Shown here: one piece after another, positions 1 through 5,174 of the stretch | Position numbering within the stretch: the stretch's first letter is position 1 | How the letters are laid out: the number at the start of each line of letters is the position of its first letter | From: Thiotrichales bacterium HSG1 | GTDB lineage: Bacteria > Pseudomonadota > Gammaproteobacteria > Beggiatoales > Beggiatoaceae | Direction: 5' to 3' | DNA length: 5,174 nt | NCBI GenBank assembly: GCA_030378125.1 | Contig: JAUCGN010000132.1 | Coordinates: forward strand, 1 to 5,174 | Position numbers and translations under genes: made by a program | The notes under the pieces: model-generated | Told to the model about the DNA's origin: nothing | The model's input: only the letters and a program-made list of their open reading frames with translations | Database searches by the model: none

Positions 1-733
1 TTATCTTAGCTCGTAAATTTGGCTGACTGAATACATAAGTGATGATAACCAATAATACCACTATTCCACCAATAATTAAGTCAAAATTATTATTTAAAAA
101 CATACCAGTTCCCAATACCATTTGAGCTAACATTGGTATATCATCACCACGTCCCTTTAGCATTCCGGCGAATCTTGGCACTACAACGGTAAAAATCATC
201 AGTACTACACCAATTCCAGACACAATCAATATAACTGGATAAATCATTGCGTTACGTATTTCATTGGCAACTTGAGCATCATACTCCATTTGATTTACAC
301 CATCTCGCAATGCTATGGCAATTTTACCAGTTAATTCACCTGCTTCTACTAATTGAGTTACATACCAAGGCAATTCCAACGGACAAGCCTGCAAAGCTGT
401 CGAAAATGCTTTTCCCTGTCGTAATTCGGAAGCAATATCGGCAAAAGTTTGAGTGATAAAAGGATGATGAGAAGAACTAGCTAAAGATTCCACCGCTTCT
501 ATCAAAGCCACATTGGATTCTAACAAAGTGGCAAGTTCATGCAGTACGACCAGTACATCACGCTGTTTAGGTTTATTTTTATTCCGAACCTTAGTATTAC
601 TGGTGGTAGCAATATTGATTGGTGTTAGATCACGCTGTTTTAATTGTCGAGCAACTTCACGTTCTGTATCAGCAGTTAAAATTCCACTAACTTCTTGTTT
701 TTGAACGTCTATTGCATGATATTTATACTGCAT
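1..733 (-). CDS. gspF: GspF/PilC-family type II secretion or type IV pilus inner-membrane platform protein, N-terminal part (C-terminus beyond window)
   Basis: The minus strand is open from an ATG at 733-731 to the left edge, giving 244 residues. An in-frame TAA two codons upstream fixes this ATG as the earliest possible start; no clear Shine-Dalgarno precedes it. Residues 1-43 form the N-terminal segment seen in GspF proteins (start MQYKYHAIDV, then a TADTEREVARQLKQR helix and DLTPINI). Residues 58-185 look like the first T2SSF domain, with HELATLLESNVALIEAVESL (65-84), ELRQGKAFSTAL (103-114) and LVEAGELTGK (128-137). A hydrophobic segment at about 166-186 and a second at 218-235 are likely membrane helices. 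Family members are about 400 residues with two such domains; the second would lie outside the window. The protein is known as the inner-membrane platform that works with the GspE/PilB ATPase. I cannot decide between secretion and pilus roles without the genes to the left. It is the first gene of a leftward unit, divergent from the fumarase, so a gspE/pilB gene is not immediately upstream. Confidence 0.88.
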   Translation of the reverse strand, partial: MQYKYHAIDVQKQEVSGILTADTEREVARQLKQRDLTPINIATTSNTKVRNKNKPKQRDVLVVLHELATLLESNVALIEAVESLASSSHHPFITQTFADIASELRQGKAFSTALQACPLELPWYVTQLVEAGELTGKIAIALRDGVNQMEYDAQVANEIRNAMIYPVILIVSGIGVVLMIFTVVVPRFAGMLKGRGDDIPMLAQMVLGTGMFLNNNFDLIIGGIVVLLVIITYVFSQPNLRAKI

Positions 734-749
734 GGGTTAATAAAATAGT

Positions 750-778
750 TTGAATAATTGGCCAAAGTTTAGCATAAT
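750..778 (+). promoter_or_regulatory. Predicted sigma70-type promoter for the fumarase gene
   Basis: TTGAAT at 750-755 matches the -35 consensus at four of six positions. CATAAT at 773-778 matches the -10 consensus at five of six, and the spacer is exactly 17 nt. Transcription would begin near 784-786, giving a leader of about 27 nt before the ATG at 812. Two of the -35 mismatches are at its last two bases. The AT-rich setting makes chance matches likely, but position, spacing and orientation all fit. I found no comparably good promoter for the leftward gspF gene: TATTAT (779-774 on the minus strand) overlaps this -10, but has no convincing -35 partner. Confidence 0.5.
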
Positions 779-780
779 AG

Positions 781-799
781 CCTAAGTTTTTAAACTAGG
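781..799. repeat. Imperfect palindrome at the predicted fumarase transcription start (possible operator or leader hairpin)
   Basis: CCTA (781-784) pairs with TAGG (796-799) and GTTT (786-789) pairs with AAAC (792-795), with one unpaired A at 785. In RNA this would be a weak stem with a small loop. The only purine-rich candidate ribosome-binding bases ahead of the fumarase ATG, AGG at 797-799 (12 nt upstream), lie in its right arm. It sits at about -4 to +15 relative to the predicted transcription start. A role as operator or leader structure is inference only, and the one-base asymmetry weakens the operator reading. Confidence 0.3.
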
Positions 800-811
800 T
801 TTACCGAAAAT

Positions 812-2326
812 ATGACTATTATCAAAGCTGAAGATTTTGTGAGGAGTATTGCCGATGCTTTTCAATTTATTTCTTATTACCATCCGATTGATTATGTAAA
901 AGCGTTAGAAATAGCTTATGAACAAGAGAAATCTGCAATTGCTAAAGATGCTATAAAGCAAATTTTAGTTAATTCTAAAATGTGTGCAGAACAGCATCGT
1001 CCTATCTGTCAAGATACTGGAATTGCAGTGGTATTTTTAAAAATAGGTATGGATGTTAAATGGCAATTTGCAGATCAAAAGTCAGCTTGGATGAGCGTTA
1101 CAGACATGGTAAATGAAGGGGTTCGACAGGCTTATACTAACCAAGACAACCTGTTAAGAGCTTCTATTTTAACCGATCCAATAGGAAATCGTGAAAATAC
1201 TAAAGATAACACTCCAGCTGTGGTACATATGGAAGTTGTTTCGGGTGATAAAGTAGAGGTTAAGATTGCTGCTAAAGGTGGTGGTTCAGAGAATAAATCT
1301 AAGTTAGTCATGCTCAATCCAAATGACAGCATAGTAGATTGGGTGCTTGATACAATTCCCAAATTAGGAGCTGGTTGGTGTCCACCCGGAATACTTGGTT
1401 TGGGCATTGGTGGTACTGCTGAAAAAGCCATGTTATTAGCTAAAGAAGCACTGATGGCACCGATAGATATACATAAGTTACAAAAAAGTGGTGCAAATAG
1501 TAGTATTGAACGGTTACGGTTGGAATTATATAGTAAAGTAAATTCATTAGGTATAGGAGCTCAAGGTTTAGGTGGTTTGACTACCGTGCTGGATGTTAAA
1601 ATTTTAGACTATCCAACCCACGCTGCTTCACTACCAGTAGCAATGATCCCCAATTGTGCCGCTACTCGACATACTCATTTTACTTTGGATGGAAGTGGAG
1701 TTGCTAACTTGGTTCCACCCACTTTGGAAGATTGGCCTAAAATAACTTGGCAAGCAAATGCCAATACCCGGCGAGTTAATATTGACAATATTACTAAAAC
1801 TGACATTTTACAGTGGCAAGCTGGAGAGAGTTTATTGCTTTCTGGCAAATTATTAACTGGTCGTGATGCCGCTCATAATAAGATTGCTCAATTAATAGCT
1901 AAAGGTCAACCATTACCTGAAGGTTTGGATTTTAATGGACGTTTTATCTATTACGTTGGGCCAGTGGATGCCATAAATGACGAAGCAGTTGGACCAGCTG
2001 GTCCCACAACTGCAACTCGTATGGATAAATTTACTGATATGATGTTAGAAAAAGTTGGTATTATCGGCATGATTGGTAAAGCTGAACGAGGTCCACAAAC
2101 AATTGAATCAATAAGAAAACATAAGGTTATTTATTTGATTGCTGTCGGTGGAGCTGCTTATCTGGTATCTAAAGCAATCCGTTCATCACGAATATTAGCT
2201 TTTCCAGAATTAGGAATGGAAGCTATATATGAATTTGAGGTTAAAGATATGCCAGTGATGGTAGCTGTGGATACTGCTGGTGAATCAATCCATCGAAAGG
2301 GACCACTGGAATGGAAAAAGTGGTAA
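812..2326 (+). CDS. fumA: Fumarate hydratase, class I (oxygen-sensitive [4Fe-4S] fumarase)
   Basis: A complete 504-residue protein from ATG 812 to TAA 2324-2326. It would interconvert fumarate and L-malate in the TCA cycle in the cytoplasm. The three cysteines expected to hold the [4Fe-4S] cluster are visible: C66 in RPICQDTGIAVVF, C190 in GAGWCPPGILGLGIGGTAEKA and C282 in AMIPNCAATRHTHF. Their spacing is close to that of E. coli FumA. The N-terminal (alpha-type) domain covers roughly residues 10-300. The C-terminal (beta-type) domain starts near 318 (RRVNI), with LLLSGKLLTGRDAAH (341-355) and the GPAGPTTATRMD stretch (394-405). Both are fused in one chain, as is normal for this class. The N-terminus (MTIIKAEDFVRSIADAFQFI) matches the roughly 505-residue form I recall from beta- and some gammaproteobacteria. 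L-tartrate dehydratases are related, but the fused chain and length favour fumarase. It has no co-directional neighbour in the window, so it is probably monocistronic. The Shine-Dalgarno is weak. The symbol is by family; related genomes also use fumB or fum. Confidence 0.95.
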   Translation: MTIIKAEDFVRSIADAFQFISYYHPIDYVKALEIAYEQEKSAIAKDAIKQILVNSKMCAEQHRPICQDTGIAVVFLKIGMDVKWQFADQKSAWMSVTDMVNEGVRQAYTNQDNLLRASILTDPIGNRENTKDNTPAVVHMEVVSGDKVEVKIAAKGGGSENKSKLVMLNPNDSIVDWVLDTIPKLGAGWCPPGILGLGIGGTAEKAMLLAKEALMAPIDIHKLQKSGANSSIERLRLELYSKVNSLGIGAQGLGGLTTVLDVKILDYPTHAASLPVAMIPNCAATRHTHFTLDGSGVANLVPPTLEDWPKITWQANANTRRVNIDNITKTDILQWQAGESLLLSGKLLTGRDAAHNKIAQLIAKGQPLPEGLDFNGRFIYYVGPVDAINDEAVGPAGPTTATRMDKFTDMMLEKVGIIGMIGKAERGPQTIESIRKHKVIYLIAVGGAAYLVSKAIRSSRILAFPELGMEAIYEFEVKDMPVMVAVDTAGESIHRKGPLEWKKW

Positions 2327-2361
2327 GTTTTGGGTAATCATAATCCACTACCGTGCATATT

Positions 2362-2381
2362 GGCAACACCTTCTCGTTGCC
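2362..2381 (+). terminator. Small hairpin downstream of fumarase (weak terminator candidate)
   Basis: GGCAAC (2362-2367) and GTTGCC (2376-2381) form a perfect 6-bp stem with an 8-nt loop, 36 nt after the fumarase stop codon. It is GC-richer than its surroundings, and nothing else between the stop and the larger inverted repeat looks like a terminator stem. No run of T follows, so intrinsic termination here would be inefficient. It could instead be a stabilising 3' hairpin or chance. Confidence 0.3.
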
Positions 2382-2410
2382 CACCAAATTATTATCAAAC
2401 TAACATTTAA

Positions 2411-2502
2411 CCAATTTTTAGGGTAGTCCTAAGCTAAATAGTGGTAAACCTAGTAATTTTTTTGAGGTCATCACTACATTATTTAGGACTACCAAATTTT
2501 GG
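2411..2502. repeat. Long imperfect inverted repeat in the convergent intergenic region
   Basis: Perfect 11-bp arms, GGTAGTCCTAA (2422-2432) and TTAGGACTACC (2483-2493), enclose further paired blocks. TAGTG (2439-2443) pairs with CACTA (2472-2476) at identical spacing of 6 nt from each outer arm, and ACCT (2448-2451) pairs with AGGT (2465-2468). Outside the main arms, CCAA (2411-2414) pairs with TTGG (2499-2502). The apical loop carries a run of seven T (2457-2463). There is no open reading frame and no clear flanking target duplication. It could be a bidirectional transcription-end structure between the convergent fum and rpoC genes, or a small non-autonomous element or dispersed intergenic repeat. 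The sequence alone does not decide this. Confidence 0.55.
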
Positions 2503-2528
2503 ACTCTAACGCTATTATATCGTTAATT

Positions 2529-2562
2529 AAACCTTCCAGAGTTTTGAATATATGGAAGGTTT
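2529..2562 (-). terminator. Probable rpoC transcription terminator
   Basis: A perfect 10-bp stem, AAACCTTCCA (2529-2538) with TGGAAGGTTT (2553-2562), surrounds a 14-nt AT-rich loop and lies 18 nt past the rpoC stop codon. Read on the minus strand, the stem ends in TTT followed by AATTAACG. The T tract is therefore short, and the signal is a weak-tailed intrinsic terminator. Read on the plus strand, the stem is followed by TTTCGTTTAAT, so it could also stop read-through from the fumarase gene. Confidence 0.65.
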
Positions 2563-2580
2563 CGTTTAATAGAAATTAAC

Positions 2581-5174
2581 TTATAACTTAGCAAATGGAG
2601 AGCCTTCTTTATGCCGCAAAACTGGATGTCTATGGTGGCGGCGTTCAGAATGATGTACTAACCCAGTACCTGCTGGAATCAAGCGACCAACAATAACATT
2701 CTCTTTCAAACCACGTAATTCATCACATCGACCATTAACTGAAGCATCGGTTAATACCCTTGTGGTTTCTTGGAAAGAAGCGGCTGATATAAATGAATCT
2801 GTGGCAAGCGATGCCTTAGTTATACCTAACAATTGCGGTTCCCAAGTTGCTGGTTTTAAATTGGAATTAATGGCCACTTCGTTTTCTTCCAACAATTTAG
2901 CTCGTTCAACCAATTCACCGGGTAACAAATGAGTCTCACCGTGATCTAATACTTTAACTTTCCGCAACATTTGCCGCACTATCACTTCAATATGTTTATC
3001 ATTGATTTTAACTCCTTGTAAACGATAAACTTCTTGCACTTCATTTACAATGTAATCAGCTAACGCACTAACTCCTAACAAGCGTAATATATCATGTGAA
3101 CTAGGAACTCCATCAACGATTTCCTCACCTTTTTCAACATGTTGACCTTCATAAACGTTGATATGTCGCCATTTAGAAATCGGTATTTCTTCAACATTAC
3201 CATCTGGGGCAGTAATCAAAATTTTCTGTTTAGTTCTGGTATCTTTACCAAATTTGATGATTCCAGTTTGCTCCGCCAATATGGAAGGCTCTTTTGGAAT
3301 CCGTGCTTCAAATAAATCAGCAACTCGGGGCAAACCACCAGTAATATCCCTAGTTTTAGTTGATTCCTGCTGTAAACGAGCTATTACATCACCCACTTTG
3401 ATTGATGCACTATCTTCCACGTTAATCACGGCTCGCGGTGGAAGAGTGTAAACTGCTGGCATTTCAGTACCAACAATATTCAGTGCTTCGCCTTGTTCGT
3501 CAAGCAGTTTAACCGTTGGTCGCATATCTTTGGCATGAGAAGGGCGTAATTTAGGTTCCATAACCACAATACTACTTAAACCAGTCATTTCATCTACTTC
3601 ACGACTGACAGTTATCCCCTCAATCACATCTGTAAATTGAGTTTGACCGGCTACCTCGCTAATGATTGGAAAGGTGTGCGGGTCCCAACTAGCCACCATC
3701 TGTCCAACTGCAATCTGCTCTCCTTCTTTAACATTTAATACTGCTCCATAAGGAACTTTATAACGTTCTCTTTCCAGACCAAATTCATCCAAGATGCTCA
3801 CTTCACCAGAACGAGAAACAGTAATATAACGAATAGTACCATCGTCAGCTTGTTGCGGCAGTAGTTTAAGATTGTCGAACTTAGTAGTTCCTTTAGATTT
3901 AACTTCAACTTGACTAACTGCTGCGGCTCTGGATGCAGCTCCACCAATATGGAAAGTACGCATTGTTAACTGAGTACCCGGCTCCCCGATAGACTGGGCG
4001 GCAACAACTCCAACTGCTTCTCCAAGATTTACTATTTGTCCACGTCCTAAATCACGTCCATAACATCTAGCACAAATACCATATTTAGATTCACAAGTTA
4101 TTGGAGAGCGAACATTAATCCGGTCTATACCCTCTTGTTCTATACGTTCTACCCACTCTTCATCCAATAAAGTTCCAGCTTTTACTATAGGAGCTTTGAT
4201 GCCACGCTTAAATACATCATCTGCCACTACACGTCCTAAAACTCTATCACACAAAGGTTCAACAACGTCTCCACCTTCAATTAGAGGAGTCATTTCTAGG
4301 CCATGCTTAGTTTGACAATCATGCTCTAAAATCACCATATCTTGAGCAACGTCAACTAAACGCCTAGTCAAATAACCTGAGTTGGCAGTTTTCAAAGCTG
4401 TATCAGCAAGTCCTTTCCTAGCTCCATGCGTAGAAATAAAATACTGTAATACATTTAAACCTTCTCGGAAATTCGCCGTTATTGGAGTTTCAATGATCGA
4501 GCCATCTGGTTTCGCCATTAAACCACGCATAGCAGCTAACTGACGAATCTGGGCTTGCGAACCACGAGCTCCTGAGTCAGCCATCATATAAATTGAGTTA
4601 AAAGAGGCTTGAGCGACTTCTTCATTGTTAGCGTTCAAGACAGTGTCATGTCCCAATTGATCCATCATGGCTTTGGTTAATTTGTCATTGGTATGTGACC
4701 AAATATCAATAACTTTGTTATAACGTTCTCCATGAGTGATCAGTCCAGAAGCATACTGCTCTTCTATTTCTATAACCTCATCTTTGGCATCTTTGATAAT
4801 CTTAGGTTTACTGTCTGGAACTACCATATCTTCGACACCAATCGAAATTCCGGCTTTGGTAGCGTAGGAAAAACCCATCTTCATTAATTTATCAGCAAAA
4901 ATCACTGTTTTTTTCAATTCCAAACGTCTATAACAAACATTGATCAATTTGGAAATGGCTTTTTTGGTTAAGTTACAGTTAAGTAACTCGAATGGTAGAC
5001 CAGCCGGCAAAATTTCATAGACTAAAGCTCTACCAACAACAGTTTCCACCCTTTTAACAGAGGTAACGGCTTCAATATCATTAGAGTCTAAAATATCAGT
5101 TTTAGAAATGATAGTTTCCTTCAAACGTACTGTGACTTTAGCATTTAATTCCACTACTTGATTTTGATAAGCTC
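2581..5174 (-). CDS. rpoC: DNA-directed RNA polymerase beta' subunit, C-terminal 863 residues (N-terminus beyond window)
   Basis: The frame is open from the right edge to TAA at 2583-2581. The first complete codon is at 5172-5170, and the GTG at 5154-5152 is an internal valine, not a start. About 528 N-terminal residues, including the NADFDGD catalytic loop, are outside. Colinearity with E. coli beta' is nearly exact: counting from that valine, residue n equals E. coli n+534. The four zinc-binding cysteines (E. coli C814, C888, C895, C898) sit at 4317-4315, 4095-4093, 4074-4072 and 4065-4063 with identical spacing. The F-loop region [20 protein letters not shown] and the bridge helix (about 4452-4345, from [15 protein letters not shown]) are intact. 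The trigger loop keeps [20 protein letters not shown], including the M932 and H936 equivalents. The proteobacterial insertion within the trigger loop spans about 3930-3367. The protein then continues through [15 protein letters not shown] to RLIPAGTG. The C-terminal tail differs from E. coli: about 26 residues, rich in His and Arg. rpoB would be expected upstream to the right. Confidence 0.98.
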   Translation of the reverse strand, partial: AYQNQVVELNAKVTVRLKETIISKTDILDSNDIEAVTSVKRVETVVGRALVYEILPAGLPFELLNCNLTKKAISKLINVCYRRLELKKTVIFADKLMKMGFSYATKAGISIGVEDMVVPDSKPKIIKDAKDEVIEIEEQYASGLITHGERYNKVIDIWSHTNDKLTKAMMDQLGHDTVLNANNEEVAQASFNSIYMMADSGARGSQAQIRQLAAMRGLMAKPDGSIIETPITANFREGLNVLQYFISTHGARKGLADTALKTANSGYLTRRLVDVAQDMVILEHDCQTKHGLEMTPLIEGGDVVEPLCDRVLGRVVADDVFKRGIKAPIVKAGTLLDEEWVERIEQEGIDRINVRSPITCESKYGICARCYGRDLGRGQIVNLGEAVGVVAAQSIGEPGTQLTMRTFHIGGAASRAAAVSQVEVKSKGTTKFDNLKLLPQQADDGTIRYITVSRSGEVSILDEFGLERERYKVPYGAVLNVKEGEQIAVGQMVASWDPHTFPIISEVAGQTQFTDVIEGITVSREVDEMTGLSSIVVMEPKLRPSHAKDMRPTVKLLDEQGEALNIVGTEMPAVYTLPPRAVINVEDSASIKVGDVIARLQQESTKTRDITGGLPRVADLFEARIPKEPSILAEQTGIIKFGKDTRTKQKILITAPDGNVEEIPISKWRHINVYEGQHVEKGEEIVDGVPSSHDILRLLGVSALADYIVNEVQEVYRLQGVKINDKHIEVIVRQMLRKVKVLDHGETHLLPGELVERAKLLEENEVAINSNLKPATWEPQLLGITKASLATDSFISAASFQETTRVLTDASVNGRCDELRGLKENVIVGRLIPAGTGLVHHSERRHHRHPVLRHKEGSPFAKL

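Noticed and set aside
247..456. 69-codon open frame on the plus strand
   Set aside because: It lies antisense inside the clearly conserved gspF/pilC coding region and its translation resembles no family I know.
513..704. 63-codon open frame on the plus strand with a hydrophobic stretch
   Set aside because: It is antisense to the N-terminal part of gspF/pilC; the hydrophobic run is a by-product of the opposite strand's codons.
1132..1431. 99-codon open frame on the minus strand
   Set aside because: It is fully within the fumarase gene, whose conserved cysteine motifs show that the plus strand is coding.
2401..2510. Target-site duplication (TAAC at 2401-2404 and 2507-2510) flanking the inverted repeat
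   Set aside because: The two TAAC copies are not adjacent to the repeat ends (CCAA at 2411 and TTGG at 2502), and a 4-nt match in AT-rich DNA is easily chance.
2327..2580. A small gene in the convergent intergenic region
   Set aside because: No frame of useful length with a start and ribosome-binding site is visible on either strand, and the space is largely taken up by inverted repeats.
3158..3451. 97-codon open frame on the plus strand
   Set aside because: It lies antisense inside the strongly conserved rpoC coding sequence.
5152..5154. GTG as a possible start of an 857-residue protein
   Set aside because: The reading frame continues upstream to the window edge with residues that match RpoC, so this is an internal valine codon.

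Overview
This AT-rich window is ordinary chromosomal sequence from a proteobacterium. The evidence is an RNA polymerase beta' subunit that aligns almost colinearly with the E. coli protein, a fused-type class I fumarase of the roughly 500-residue form that I associate with beta- and some gammaproteobacteria, and a GspF/PilC-family secretion or pilus platform protein. Low GC combined with these protein types suggests a low-GC beta- or gammaproteobacterium. I cannot name the genus.

Layout: positions 1-733 (minus strand) hold the N-terminal 244 residues of a GspF/PilC-like inner-membrane protein that runs off the left edge. A 78-bp divergent intergenic region (734-811) follows, with a good sigma70-type promoter facing right and an imperfect palindrome at its predicted start site. 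Positions 812-2326 (plus strand) encode a complete [4Fe-4S] class I fumarate hydratase. A 254-bp convergent intergenic region (2327-2580) contains no gene. It holds a small hairpin, a roughly 92-bp imperfect inverted repeat and a strong stem that probably terminates rpoC. Positions 2581-5174 (minus strand) are the C-terminal 863 residues of rpoC, whose N-terminus lies beyond the right edge.

The three genes do not form an operon or a shared pathway. rpoC is the end of a transcription unit that comes in from the right. The fumarase appears to be monocistronic, between a divergent neighbour on its left and a convergent one on its right. gspF begins a separate leftward unit. I see no sign of a new defence, mobile or biosynthetic system. 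The points worth a second look are the non-coding structures on both sides of the fumarase gene, a 12-nt motif shared in inverted orientation between them, and some unusual features of the RpoC C-terminus.
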